Source: Micractinium sp. NFX-FRZ (taxonomy: Eukaryota > Chlorophyta > Trebouxiophyceae > Chlorellales > Chlorellaceae). From it: DNA of 64,000 bases. The position numbers and the translations under genes are program-made. The DNA lies in the NCBI GenBank assembly GCA_029339195.1, contig JAPTJF010000369.1:1-64000 (forward strand). Reading direction: 5' to 3'. Numbering within the stretch: position 1 is the first letter of the stretch; each line of letters begins with the position of its first letter. The notes below the pieces were generated by a model. It searched no databases. It was not told the DNA's origin and saw only the letters and a list, made by a program, of their open reading frames with translations. Shown in pieces: positions 34,029 through 46,348 of this stretch.

Positions 34029-34889
34029 GGGCATGCACCCACCCGGCCTGGGGCGAATGCCGCTCGCTCTGGCCTGGCTTCCCTCCTTCCTCTGCTGCGA
34101 GCCACGGAAACCAGCTTGCCCACCCCCACGACTTGTACCAACTGATTATACTGCTCTTATCCCACCTGTCACCGCTCCTTGTGCCTACCTCTCCTCACCA
34201 CCACCCCTGCTCTTGCTCCCATCTCCCCACTCGCTCCCGCTCCCCTGCTTGACGCTCTCCCTGCTACCCTCTGCCCGCCTCTGATGCGCTCTCACACTGA
34301 CTGCGTTCTCCCCGCTGCAAGCGAGCTCTGCGACGAGCATTTACACTCAGATCAACAATGAGTGGTGGCAAGGTCCGGCAGCTGGGGGCGGGCGTGCAGG
34401 AGGTGAAGCATGGCAGGAATGAATGTGATGGGGTGGAGGGGTGTGTGTGAGTGGGCAGCTAGCCCGCGAGGGATTTAATGGGAGAGGTGCAGCAGGAATG
34501 AAGGGATGGGGCCAAGAGCCACAGAGAGAAGAAAAGGTTGGCGGGCGGTTCAAAATCGGGCGAGCAAGGAGCGGGCAAAAATGTGTGCCAGTGGTGGGTG
34601 GACGGGAATGAGGCCGCCATGGCAGTCCAAGGGTTGCACCGCACGAGGGCGGTGCAAGGTGAGAAGAATGGAGAAGAGGAAGAAGGTAGAAGGGTGGAGG
34701 GGCAGGCAGGGGGTAAGGAGTGGGGAAAGGCGTGGGGGAGAGCTTCGGCAAGGGCTGCACGCCACACGGCAGGCGCGCAGCCCTGCGGGGTTCCCGGCCG
34801 CCTTCAGTCGAGCTCTCTCCCTGTGGGCGGGGGCTTCCCATGCACGTGCATGCTGGCGGCACGCTGCGCCACGCTGTGCCATGCTGAGC
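34029..34889. other. Convergent 3' region, FHA gene / NRAMP gene
   Basis: 861 bp without a supportable gene: a pyrimidine-rich stretch (34070-34320), then a purine-rich stretch (34350-34760). A TTACA at 34341-34345 may be the minus-strand poly(A) signal of the NRAMP gene. Confidence 0.5.
34341..34345 (-). terminator. Possible TGTAA signal of the NRAMP gene
   Basis: TGTAA on the minus strand, about 545 nt after the NRAMP stop codon. That is long for a 3' UTR, so confidence is modest. Confidence 0.35.
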
Positions 34890-37800
34890 TCACAGGTGCA
34901 CCTCCAGCATGCTCTCTGGGTCCCAGCAGCGCACGCCCCTGGCGTAGGACACAAGCCCGTGGGTTGCACGTGCCGAGGCCCCCGCGGCGGCCGCCCCCGT
35001 CTGTGCCGCGCTGCGGCGGGCGCGTGCCAGGTACGGCGCCGCCCAGACGGCCAGCCGGTCGGGCCCGACAGCATAGTACGAAATGAGGGCGTAATAACCT
35101 GCCATGAGGAGGCCCCAGCCCGCAGACACGCCTGCGGCAGCGGGGAGGCGGGCGCGGCGGTCGCAGCAGGCAGGCAGCAGCTTGTGTCGCGCGCCCGTCG
35201 ATCATTGGCGCGTGCCAGGACAAGCAGAGGTAGGGCACTCATCAGTCCAGCACTGGCCCAATCAGGCAGGCCCCCAACTTGCACCGTGCCCGCACCCACA
35301 CAACACACAGCCCAACGCAGCAGCAGGGCGACCCCTGCTCTCTCGGTCCCGGCGTGCCGCGCACTGCAGTGCCGTGCCGTGGCCAGCCCCAGCCTCACAC
35401 ACACACACACACACAACACACAGGCATGTGCGAGGCCCTGAGTGTGTGTGTCCCTAGGCCCGCCCCACCTGCGCCGGCGGGCAGGTGGTCCTGTCGGAAG
35501 AGTACGAGGAAGTAGGCGTTGATGGCGGCCACCGACAGGGCGACAAAGGCGCAGAAGCAGGTGAGCCAGATGTGGGAGGCAAAGGCGCCGGGGCGGCCCA
35601 TAAGCCGGCGGTTGGCGGCGATGTGGATGGCCTGGTGGGGTGGGTGGGGTGGGGTGGCGCGCGGTGTTTGGTCAGGCTGGGTTGGGTTGGTTGGGTTGGT
35701 GTGGTGACTGGGTTGCGTTGGGTGGAATGCATGCAATCCTGGGCATGCCCTGCCCCTTGTTGAGGGGTGGTGCGATGGTTTCCTCTCAACACCACCTGCC
35801 TAACCCAACCAGAGGCAGACAGAGGCAGACAATTGATGAGCCCGGCTCCCGCCCCTCCACCGCCCACTTTCCCCTCCCCAATGAAGACTGGGGCAGGCAG
35901 GCAGGCAGCCAGGCAGCCAGGCAGGCCCTGCACGTGCCGCCGCCGCTGCCGGCTCACCGGGATGAGTGCAAAGGGCAGCTGTATGGACTGCACCACATTC
36001 AGCATCTGGTTGAGGGAGTCAAACTTGTAGCTGTTGTTTGCCTGGGTGACCAGCGCGACTGCAGCAGGGGGCAGGGGGGCAGGCATGGCGGCGGGTGGGC
36101 AGCGGTCCAAGGCGCTGCGCAAGGAAGGGAGCGCAGGCGGCAACCCAGGCAAGCAGCTGCGACGGCCGGCGCTGTGACCCAGGAAAGCTGCGAGCCGCCA
36201 TGCGTGTGTTCCTCCCAAGTTTCCCACACTGCCCCGATTGCCCTTCAAGAGCCTCGCTGGCTCCCACACCGCCTTGCAGGTCGAGCCAAACCTAAAAAAC
36301 CTTGGTCAAAAACGGACGCGGCAGGCTCGGCAGCCGTGGCAGGGCTGCGGCAGGGCACCAAGGCGGCGGCGGCAACTGCAGGCCCGCCCTGCCGCCCGTG
36401 CTGCCGCCTGGGCGCACCTGTGAGCGCGGGGACCAGCGCCACCAGGCGGGTGCCCAGCATGCGCGCCCACCCCTTGACTTGCACCTTGAGCAGGCCGCAC
36501 ATGATGATCTGGCCCGCATAGGTGAGCGCGATGGTGGACACCTGGCCCGCCGCCAGCAGGCCCACGGCCCAAAACACCTTGAACTGCGGGCCAAAGCGCT
36601 CGGCCAGCAGGTCGCCGGCAGCCTGCAGCCCAATCTCCTGGTCTGAAGGAGGGGCAGGGGAGGAGGGGAGGCAGGGGGAGTGGTAGAGGTAGGCAGCGAG
36701 GCAAGGCATTGAGGGTGGCGTTGGGGTAGCGGTGGGCAAAGCAGGGAGGGAAGGCAGGGGGGGTGGCGTTGGTGTATGGGTAGGCGTGACGTATGCAGGG
36801 AGGGAGGGTGCTGAGTGTGGCAAACACTAAAGGCAAGGCAAGATGCAGGGAGCGCGTTCTGCCGGTGGCCAGCTGCCGGCGCCAAACCCCAGATAACGCC
36901 AGGCAAGCAGGCAGGCAGTCAGGCAGGCACCTGTGCCGTAGAAGCCTTGTGCAAAGACGCAGATGACGCAGAGGTTGACAAAGAAGGCGCCCAGCAGGAC
37001 CAGCGGCGTCTCGACGCGCAGGAAGCGCAGCACGCCGCGCATGCGCCCGGGCGTAGGCGGGCGCGGCCGCCTGCGCCAATGAGGGAGGGCGGTAGCAATT
37101 ACCAGGCAGCGTGTACAGTGGCCAGTCCCCTTCTGCTGTGCGCACAGTGCACAGCGCAGCGCAACATAGCGCAGCACATCCCGCAGACGCCACGTCTGGA
37201 AGGGTCTGTCGGCCTTGCCCGCTGCGACACACCCATTCTGCGGCCCTGCCTCATTCCTGCCACCTGTTCACCTTTGACGGGGAAAATCAAGCAGGCTGCC
37301 AGTGGGGGGCAACCAAGCAGCCCTTGGGTATCAACTTGAACGCTGCCCCCCCCACCTCACCTGCTCTGCACGATGGCTGATGCAAAGTACAGGTTGTAGG
37401 GCATCACCAGCGCACCCAGCGCGCCCACAGCGGGCACAATGGCATTGGCGTGCAGGGTGGGGCGGAACAGGCCTGCAGTGGTGCAGGACGGAGTGCGGCA
37501 GGTGGCAGGGGAGGGGCAGGGGTGGGCAGGGTGCTGAGGCAGTCTCAGGTGGGCAAGCCTGCCGCATGTCCGCCCGCTGCGGCGCCGCAGCCCTGCGCGC
37601 TTGGCTTGCATGCCTCATTTCATTCAACAGCTGCCGCCCTCAAGCGGGGACCTTTTGAGAAACTGCAAAGTTTGGTTACCCCCGTGAGACAGGGATGGGG
37701 CACGTACCCTGAAGAACCAGCACGGCGCCGCAACCAGAGCACCCAGGTGAGGCCCCCAGGCATGTGCTGCTGGAAGATTGGAAACGTAAACGGGTGGCTC

Positions 37801-40800
37801 CAGCCCAACCCCAGCTTTGCACGCTGCCCTGGCCACCCGCTTACCCAGAGCCACTTCTTTGGCAGGCACCCCAGCCCGGAAGAAGTTGACGGCCATTGCG
37901 ATGGCCTCCACTGCAGGAGCGGGGAGGGGGGGCCGGGCCAGGCAAAAGCATGGGTGTTGGGAGGGGCAAAGTGGGGGAGGGGGAGCGCAGTGGGTGGGCG
38001 GGCAAAACCCGCGGGATATGGGCAGCATGACCCCGCCCCACCCCACGGTGCCCCACCCCCCCTCGACACCCCACCCATGCCATCGCTTCCCCCACTGTCC
38101 GCCGGGGGGCGGACAGGGGCGCCGCCAGCTCACCCGCAATCACGGTGCCAAACAGCGCCTCCAGCCAGCGCGCGCCCCGCCGCTCCAGCAGCAGCAGGAT
38201 GAAGGCTGAGCAGGAGACGACGATGCAGCCTGCGGGGGGCGGGGGAGTACCAGGGCGGCAGGCCCGTAGGATGCGACGCGTGGCGGTGAGGGCGGTGTGA
38301 TCCAGGGCAGCATCTGGCGGCCTGAGGCATGCCATGGGCTTGCTTCTCCCGGGCTGCAAGCCTGCACCGTACGCCTCGCATGCACACCCTGCCAGCGCTC
38401 CTGACAGCCCTTGCTTCTTTCCAGCGCACGGCCTGCATGTGCCCGCCCCGGCCGGGCCGAGCTCAGGAATGCCGGCGGTGCAGGGGGAGGTGGGGGCTGC
38501 CCCGCCCGCTCGTTGCTGCCGCACCCACCTGCCCACAGCGGCAGCTGGCCGGACGACAGCATGTAGAGCGCTTGGGCGCAGCCAACGGTCTCTTGGATGT
38601 CCACTGAGGGGCGGGAGAGAAAGAAGCGGGAGAGATCAAGGCGATGCAGGATGAGGCAGGATGGGTGGGGCAGGATGGGGCAGGATGGGGGCGGCAGAGG
38701 CGGGACGGGGGTGGGAAGCACGCAGGGGGCAGGGGGCAGGGGAGAGGCAGGGGCTGCAGGCAGACGGTCGGCGGCCACGCATGCTGTGCTGCCCACTGCG
38801 CACGCTGCCAGCGGGCCCCCGGTAGGTCGCACGCCCCTGCCACAGCAGCCCCTGCCAGCTGCGTCGCTGAGCACATGCCGCCCTTCCATCGCGTGTTGAG
38901 TCGACCCACCCCCGCAACGAGACATGCCCCCAATGTGACCCCATGTCATCCTCCCTCACCCGCTGCGACGGCCAGCTACAGTGCAGCCCCCGCACACAGC
39001 CCAGCCCCCCTTGTGCCCCCCCCCCCCCCTCTCACCCGCCACAATGGCCAGCTCCAGCATGAGTCACAGCACCCACACCTCATGCCCCCCCTCCCACACA
39101 CAGCCATGGCACAGGCGGCCCACCCCCTGCCTGCCTCGCCTGCCGCCTGAGGCCCACACCTCTCGTGTCCCCTCGCACTCACCACCCCTGGCCCCCTCCA
39201 CGTGCCCCCCACCCCCACCCCCACCCCCCGCCTGCCTCACCCGCCACAATGGCCAGCTCCAGCATGATCCACAGCACCCAGCGCGCCCCCGCCGGCCACT
39301 GCTCCCCGCAGTTCTGCGCCAGGTCGCGCCCCGTCACCAGCCCGATGCGCCCGGACAGGCACTGGAAGGCGGTGCCGCAGGCCAGCGAGACCAGGGCAAA
39401 CCACCAGAGCAGGGAGAAGCCGGTTTTGGCGCCCGCCTGGATGTCGGCCTCAAGGTTGCCGGGGTCCTGGGGGAGAGGGGGGGAGAGAGGGGGCGGGGGG
39501 CGGGGGTTGAGGTGGGGAGAGGGGGCGGGGGCAAGGGGCAGGAGGTGGGGTGCATAGAGGGGGGTGGGGGTCTCGGGAGGGGCAGATGGTGGGAAGATGC
39601 GGTGGGGGGTGCGGGTGGGGCAAAGCTGAGTGGGGTGAGAAGGGTGGGGTGGAACTGGGGCAGCGAGATGGGGATGGAAGTGCGGTGGGGGGAGAGCAGC
39701 GGTGCGGGGCTTGACGGCAGGGCAGAGGGTGGGCAGCAAAGGAGGCGCTGCACGAGCAGGCAGCACCTTGCAGGGGGCTGGGCATGTGTGTGCACGGCAT
39801 CGAGTGAAGCGCATGTTATGTGGGAAGGACAGGGAAGGGAGAAGCTGCCAGCAAGCGCATTGGTGCTGACCAGCGGCAGAGGCTGCCAGCGTCACTCTGT
39901 GGCACCCCACCGACCCTCCCCTCACCAGGTATGCCACAGACATGAGCAGGCCCGGCCCGCAGAAGGCGGCAAACTGGCGCCAGGACCTGCGGCACCACAG
40001 GCGGACAAAACAACACAATGCAAAGCTGTGGGGAGCGGCCGCCGCATTCGGGGGCATCAGAAGGCTTCAGATGCCCTCCGGTACGCATCACCCATCCTCG
40101 GGTGCAGCATCCGCGTGCTGGCGGAAGCCGGCGGCGCTCCCAGCAGCCGCCAATCTCGAGGGGCGCGCCCAGCCAGCGCCCCTCCGCCACCCTCCGAGCG
40201 CCTCTGCACCAACAAAGAACCCTCCTTGCCACTGCCCTCGCTCACCCAGCTCCCCAGATGCTCTCAGATCTCGCACAGATGAGATGAGATCTCCGCACAT
40301 CGCCACCCTCTGCCACAAACAGAACACCCCTGGCCCTCCCCTCTCCAGCTCCACGAGCAGTTTTCAAATGCGTGCAGCTGAAAAGGGAGCACAACAGCAC
40401 GGCGGCACAGCCTGGTTAGCAGGACATCTCACCAGGCGGGCGTCACATCATCTGCGCTGGCGGCGCCTGCCGACGCTGGCGGCCCCTCCTCCGCCTGGCA
40501 GCTCGGCCCGCCGCGGTCCTCCTCGCCCGCGCCAGACTCACTGCTGCTCTTGCCATCTGCCTTGCTGCGCAACGTGTCCTGCAGGGCATTGGGGAACTGG
40601 CTGAATACATGCTGGGGACGAGTGGCTGGGTGGAGCCGTCCTGTGTGGCCAGTGTGGGGCTGTGCTGTGTGGGGGGGCAATGACGCACCAGCAGGCCCTT
40701 CCGCGCTTGGGACGACTTGGAGAGTTCCACACAGCTGGAGGCGTCGCCCAGCGAGGCGGGCACGCTCCGCTCGCTCTCGTGGTCCGCGGCCTCACCGCCT

Positions 40801-40826
40801 GTGCTGGGCGCAGCCTTCTCCGCCAT
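34890..40826 (-). CDS. NRAMP-family divalent metal transporter with altered MPH motif
   Basis: Thirteen minus-strand exons: 40689-40826, 40433-40611, 39926-39986, 39241-39466, 38529-38603, 38134-38229, 37845-37910, 37361-37472, 36931-37070, 36418-36642, 35958-36058, 35469-35631, 34890-35131. Total 1824 nt (607 aa). The TM1 metal-site loop DPGNLE (residues 127-132) is intact. TM6 reads GALVMPYNLYFAS (residues 300-312), keeping the metal-ligand Ala and Met but with Tyr306 in place of the conserved His of MPHN. Further membrane segments include LVLLGAFFVNLCVICVFAQG, STIALTYAGQIIMCGL and IWLTCFCAFVALSVAA. The first 105 residues are soluble, Ser/Glu-rich and cytosolic. An in-frame ATG 19 codons upstream (40883) is an alternative start. 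Probably a Mn/Fe transporter on an internal membrane; specificity cannot be read from the sequence. Confidence 0.9.
39031..39280. repeat. Duplicated exon 4 end within NRAMP intron 4
   Basis: 39031-39075 matches 39236-39280 (exon 4 end plus donor) at 43 of 45 positions. A third, weaker copy lies at 38955-38981 (22 of 27). All are in the same orientation. Confidence 0.85.
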
Positions 40827-41163
40827 CACTATTGTCTTGTGCGATCGCAATGTGCGAGACCGGAGAGGCAAGTGGCATGCCATCTGCAAGATTCTCTGCC
40901 ATGTGGCGACAGGTGCCGCCGCGGTGCTCCGCCTGCTCACAGTGTGACCCGGCCTCGTGTCTACCTGTGCTATTGCTAACGGTAGATACGCTTACAATAA
41001 ATCATGAACATCTAGCTCACAATATCAAACAAGTGCTATGTTGTCACGATACAGTGTCAAAGTCAACGCTGCTGGTTGCATCAACGCGACAAGGCGCCAC
41101 CTCACCGCCTCACATCACGAGGCGTTGACCCCTGCCCAGCCTGCCTGCCCTGCCCAGCCTGCC
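40827..41163. other. Spacer between the NRAMP start and the upstream gene's stop
   Basis: 337 bp. Contains the NRAMP promoter/5' UTR and, at the other end, the 3' UTR of the NPFA membrane protein gene with TGTAA (minus strand) at 40992-40996. Confidence 0.5.
40992..40996 (-). terminator. Polyadenylation signal TGTAA, NPFA membrane protein gene
   Basis: TTACA on the plus strand, about 170 nt after the stop codon at 41164, in an AT-rich patch. Confidence 0.6.
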
Positions 41164-42609
41164 TCAAGCGAAGGGGTTGCGGAAGCGGCTGCGGGCGGGC
41201 GACGCTGGCAGGGAGCTGGAGGTGCCCGTGGCAGCTTCCTCCAGGTCAATGGCAGCAGCCGGAGCGCCGGCAGTCACTGCCACCTCAAACTTCCCAGGCT
41301 GCTGCACCTCCATCTTGGTCTGCCGCATCTCCAATGCCAGGTCTGCATTGATGGGATGGCGGGTTGAAGCGGGGTGGGCTGGGGCTGGGTCTGATGATGA
41401 GTAAACTAGCAGCCCACCGTGCTCCCCTTGCCACCGACTGCACCAAAAGCCAGCAGCAAGCCACCCCTGCCCTGCCTCAGCGCTGCGCCACCGCCAGCAG
41501 TGTCGCTCACCCAGCGCGGCCATGCGCTGCTGTTGCGCCTCGGTCAGCTTCTTGCGCCCCTCGGCGGCCTGCACACCGCGCTTGCCCTGCTTCTTGGCCA
41601 TGGTGGCCCGCACAGAGTCGCGCACCTCCGCCACCTGTGGGGCCCAGGCGGGAGCGGACAGGAGTCAGGTTGATATCGTGGGGCATGGTTGGATGTCCGC
41701 AGCCAGGCAGGCCTCTGGTCAGGGAAATGGTGATGGGGAAGCAGGGTGAGTGCTGCTTACACAGCCGCCTGCGCCCTGCGTGGCCCTTGCTCTCCTCGCA
41801 GCCTGGCCTGCCCTCCCACCTCCACCCCACCGCCACCCTCTTGCCGTCAAGCCCCTTCACCTCGTCCCCCTTGCGCCGCTTGCGGCAGCAGTCCCAGATG
41901 AGGAAGCCGCTGACGACCGCGATGATGAGGCCCAGCACGGAGCAGGAGACGACGACCTTCCACCACACGCGCCCCGCCGGCTTGGACTTGCCCGCCGCCA
42001 CGTCATCCTGCTGCTGCGCCAGCTCAGCATCGGTCAGCACGTCGTCATCACCCGCGGTGTCCTGGTCGCTGGGGGTGTCGGTGGTGACGTCGTCGGCGGG
42101 TTTGGGCTTGCTGGCGGGGGACGGGTCGCCCTCAAACGGGACTCGCCGGTACTGGCACTTGCAGCAGGTCACCTTTGCTGCAGGAAGGCAGGGTGGGGGC
42201 GGGAGCTGAAGTTGGGGGGGTGAGGTGATGAAATGCATGCTCGTGGCGCACCATCACGGCAGCAAGAATGAGGGTGGGGTGTGGAAATGCGAGGGTGACA
42301 GCCGGGCGGCAGGCGCCCAGTTTTAGCCGGTCTACACTGTGGGACCTGCCCCTGCCCAAACTCGCCCGAGGGTTTGTATGTCTCCGGCCAGATGGAACCC
42401 ACGCCCTTGGCAGCCTCCAGCTTGGCCTCGCACTTGCTCTTGCACTCGGCCTGGCCGCCCGTCACGGCAAAGTGGGTGGGGTGCCAGCACGGCGCGTCAG
42501 CAGTGGCGGCGGCGGGGCCCAGCGGCAAGGCGGTCAGCGCCAGCAGCAGGGCGAGCTGGTGCCAGGGGAGCCGCGGGCCTGCGCCAGCGGGTTGGGCAGC
42601 CAACGGCAT
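41164..42609 (-). CDS. Type I membrane protein of unknown function ending in NPFA
   Basis: Four minus-strand exons: 42346-42609, 41861-42172, 41511-41634, 41164-41342. Total 879 nt (292 aa). The exon 2 acceptor was chosen by phase (AAAG/GTGACC). Order: signal peptide (WHQLALLLALTALPLGPAAA), a lumenal or external domain with spaced cysteines (CKSKCEAKL, VTCCKCQYRR), an acidic Ser/Asp/Gln linker, one membrane helix at about residues 160-182 (VLGLIIAVVSGFLIW) followed by CCRKRRK, and a cytosolic tail of 105 residues that ends RNPFA. The basic residues after the helix put the tail in the cytosol. I do not recognise the family. The terminal NPF suggests an EH-domain or clathrin-adaptor contact, and the divergent neighbour, an ArfGAP, ends the same way. 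Confidence 0.82.
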
Positions 42610-42823
42610 GTTCGGGATGCGAGGCCGGAGGTGGTTGGGGGTGGAGGTGTCGCCGTCTTCTGGGCCGGCTGCCGTGGTGGGTCTTCGGATGCAGGCTGGA
42701 GTGTCGAAAGAATGCGGCATTCGAAATGATGATGACGGACAAGCCTGCGAAGCGTGAAATGCTAGGCGAGGGCGCCCAACTTCTCCCTGACGCCCTGAGG
42801 CCATTCTGAGAGCGGCTGCAGCC
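42610..42823. promoter_or_regulatory. Bidirectional promoter, NPFA membrane protein / ArfGAP
   Basis: Only 214 bp separate the divergent start codons, so the two genes probably share promoter elements and may be co-expressed. Confidence 0.6.
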
Positions 42824-45800
42824 ATGAGGGAGGATCAGAAGACGGAGAAGGCTCTCAAGGAGCTTCTCAGGCTGCCCGCTAACAAACGCTGCATAAATTG
42901 CGACTCGCTGGTGGGTGACCCCCTGCTGCACGCGCTCCTGTTCTGGCGGCGGTGGCAGCAGACCGCACCCAGCCACCCAGTGGTCCTCCACTGCCCTGGT
43001 CATCTCCCTCCCCACGATCTGCCCGCCCGCCGCCCCTGCAGGGCCCCCAGTATGTGGTGTCCGCCTTCCACGTGTTTGTCTGCACCGTTTGCAGCGGCGT
43101 GCAGTGAGTGACAGAGGCCGGGCGTGTGCCCTGCCGCCGCCGCCGCCGCTGCCGCCGCCGCCGCTGCCGGCAGTCAACCCTGTCACAGCGATGCCTCAAG
43201 CCGCCAGTTCCTACAAGGGCTTGCGTTTAAAACCACGGGCGTCAAGCTGTGTTGTTGTGACCGGCCAGTCTGCCCGGTTGGTGTGATTGCTGCTGCCTTC
43301 CGCTGACCTGCCGCCGCCGCTGCCCGCCCTCGTTGTGTGTGCAGCCGCCAGTTTGGTCACCGCGTGAAGGGCGTGTCGATGTCAACCTTCAAGAAGGACG
43401 AGGTGGAGGCGCTGCGGGAGTCGGGCAACGAGGTGCGGGCAGCGGGCAGTTGCAGGCAGCCAGGCAGACATCCGGCGGCAGCAGGTCCGGCGGACAGCCC
43501 GCCCAGGGCGGCCATTGCTCGCCCCACCCTGCCTGCCTGCCTTCTGAAGCGTGCCCGCCTGCCTGCCCTGGCCCAGCCCCATCTGCACCCACACAGCGCC
43601 CCCTTGCTGTCCCACCCCCTCCTTTCCCCCTGCCTCTCATCCCTCCCCCGCCTGGTCACCTCCTCCTGCAGAAGTTTGCCGCCTTCTTCCTGAACAAGTG
43701 GACCGCTGGGGCGCTGCCCAAGCCTGCGGACCGCGAGGCCCCCCGCATCCACGCCTGGATTGCCGCCGTCTACCAGGACCGCCGCTTCTACGGGGAGCCA
43801 GCGGGGCAGTGGGCGGCAGGCGCGGCGCCCGCGGCCTCCGCGGCGGGCAGCACCAGCGCTAGCGAGGTGGGCGCGGCGGGGGTCGGTCGTGTGGGGTGCA
43901 TGGAAGCAGAAGGTTGCTGGGGGAGGCTGAGGCTGGTGGAGGCTGAAGAGTTGGGGCAACGCAGGCATGGCATGCAGGGGCAGGTGGGGCGTCGCAGAAG
44001 AAGAGGATTAGAAGCAAGGCTGCTGCGCTTGCTGGCAAGGCTTGCTGACATTGGGTGCCCCTTACAACACCTCCACCCCTGCCCTGGTCAGTGCGTCCTC
44101 ACAACCCGCCACCTGCGCTCGTACTCTAGCCCTCCCCCCCGCCAACTCGGCCCCCCTGCCCCTGCCTCACACTGCTGCCCTGACCACTCTGCCCCCCGCC
44201 CTGCCGTCCTGGCCACTCTCGCCGCAGGTGGGCGAGCCAGCCATGCGGCCGCTGCACGAGGTGCTGGGGAGCGACACCCCCAAGCTGCAGGTGCAGCACA
44301 GCGGCAGCATCACCAGCGGCACGCGGGGGCCGGAGCGCACCGTGTCGGCGGCCAGCTCCGTCACCGGGTGAGCGGGCGGCCGACCGCTGAGGGGGCGGCC
44401 CCCCTGCACGTGCAGAATGCACGAGGGCGTGTTGCTTGCACTGCCTGCTATGCCTCCCTCTACTGTTTCCCTGCCTCTCTGGCTTGGCCTGCCTGGCTTG
44501 GCCTGCCTGACTGCTCTGCCTCCACCCTCCGCCGTGCCCCCTCTGCCTGCCTGCCTGCCTGCTCGACTGACCGCTTTGCACATTGTCCCCTCCCGCTGCG
44601 CCCTCCCTGCCCGCAGCGGCGCCACGCCCACCCGCAGCGGCACGCTGCCCGCCCCCTCTATCACCAGCAGCGCCGCACCCGCTCCCCTCAACCTGCTGGA
44701 CGTCTCCTCCCCCAAGTCTGCCACGTCAGCATCTCCCGGCATCGCCCGGCCAGCCGGCGCGCCGCCCGCATGGGACCCCTTTGGCGCCGCCTCCCCCAAG
44801 GCGGCAGCGCCAGCACCGCCTGCAGCAGCAGCAGCAGCAGGCAGCCAGGGCTCGCCACAGCCGGCATCTGCCTTTGCAACAGACGCCGGGTGGGCCTCGT
44901 TTGGCGACGACACCCCTGCGCCTGCCCCGGCGCCGCAGCAGCTGGAGGCGGCTGCTGCGGCGCCGGCTGCTGCCCCCGCCGCGACGAAAGCCCTGCCAGC
45001 CGATGGCAGCGCTGCCAGCGGGTGGGAGGCATTTGGGGATGGCCCAGCGGCGGAGCCTGCGCCCGCGGCAGCAGCAGCAGCCCCTGCGGCCGACTCTAGC
45101 CCACCGGCAGGCAAGCCGGTGCAGCGGCAGGCGGTGCGCAGCTCCAGCCGGCCAGAGGTGCCCATGGTGAGCATCATGATGCCTTCGCGCCTGGGGGTGC
45201 TGTGTGTGGCTGGCAATCGGGTGCTGTCTTGCTTGGCAGGACACTGCTGGGCCGCGGCACTGCAGCTGGGGGCGAGGCAGCAGGCTACCAGCCATGCAGG
45301 CGGGGTTCCCTCACCTGCCTGTTCCCCCGCTCGCCTTGCCACCTGGTTTGGGCACATGCCACACCCCATTGCCTCCGCTGTCTAAGCCCCCTCTTCTGCC
45401 ATGCCTCCCCCACCCCCTGGCCCTCAGGACATCTTCTTCCCCGAGTTTGAAAAGATCCGGGCCACAGGCATGCTGCCCAATGGCCAGCCCGTCCCGCTGC
45501 CCGCCTTCCCGCCCTCGTACGGCACACGAGGCCCCTCGCAGCACCACCAGCCACAGCAGCAGCAGCAGCAGCAGCAGCAGTACCAGCAGCCACAGCAGCA
45601 GCAGCAGCAGTACCACCACCAGCAGCAGCAGCAGCATGCGGGGTCCAACCCATACGCGGCCGCTGCCTATGGCAGCAGTGCGGGCGGCTACGGCGGCGCC
45701 CCCGCCCGCCCCACCATCTCCATCCCACAGGCGCCGCTGCACCCCGGCGGCGGCTACTATCCTGCCGGCGTCAGCCCAGCGGGCATGCCGGGCATGCCCT

Positions 45801-46348
45801 CCCCCAACCCCTACGCCGCCTCGCCCTCCGCCTTCTCCCCCGCCGGCAGCGGCGCCTCCAGCGGCTACTCCCCCGCCATTCCGCACCCAGCCAACGGCAG
45901 CGGCCCCGCTGGCGGCCCCTTTGCCGACCTGCGCAGCAGCACCGGGTCGCTTGGGGAGGTGATGCCCGGCGGCAGCGCGGCCCCCACCCCGGCGGCCCAC
46001 TGCCTGGGCGACCCCGCGGCTGCGTACGACCCCTTTGCGGGGCTGGCACCTGGGCTGCGCGCCGCGCTGCCCCATGGCGGCAGCAAAGGCAAGTGGGGCG
46101 GCGGCGCCGCGCCGCCGCCCACCCCCGCCGGCATGCCTCCCTTTGCCAACGGTGGCGCCGCCCACCCGCCGGCCTACCTGCCCGGCGGGCCCTTTGGGGG
46201 CGCGCCGGCGCCCTCGCCTTCCGGGCTTGCGCCGGCGACAGCGGCCGCCAGCGCAACCCTGTTTGGGCGCTCCCCCTCGCTGACGGGGTATGACCTCAGC
46301 GCGCCGTCGGCCCCCAAGCCGCAGTCCTCCGGCAACCCCTTTGCCTGA
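42824..46348 (+). CDS. ArfGAP of the AGD14/AGFG type
   Basis: A GTPase-activating protein for ARF GTPases in vesicle traffic. Seven exons: 42824-42910, 43042-43103, 43345-43432, 43672-43866, 44228-44367, 44617-45166, 45428-46348. Total 2043 nt (680 aa). The ArfGAP zinc finger is complete: Cys23/Cys26 (RCINCDSLGPQY) and Cys43/Cys46 (FVCTVCSGVHRQFGHRVK), with arginine finger Arg51. It is closest to plant AGD14, which also starts with a short LxRLPxNxRCINC helix. The remainder is disordered and carries adaptor-binding peptides: DPFGAAS, WASFGDD, WEAFGDG (WxxF type), AYDPFAGL and a terminal NPFA. Exon 7 has a CAG tract coding up to nine consecutive Gln. Likely works at clathrin-coated trans-Golgi or plasma-membrane sites. 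Confidence 0.94.
45555..45640. repeat. CAG-rich tract coding polyglutamine in the ArfGAP
   Basis: Runs of CAG broken by TAC, CCA and CAC codons encode Gln stretches separated by Tyr, Pro and His. Confidence 0.9.
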
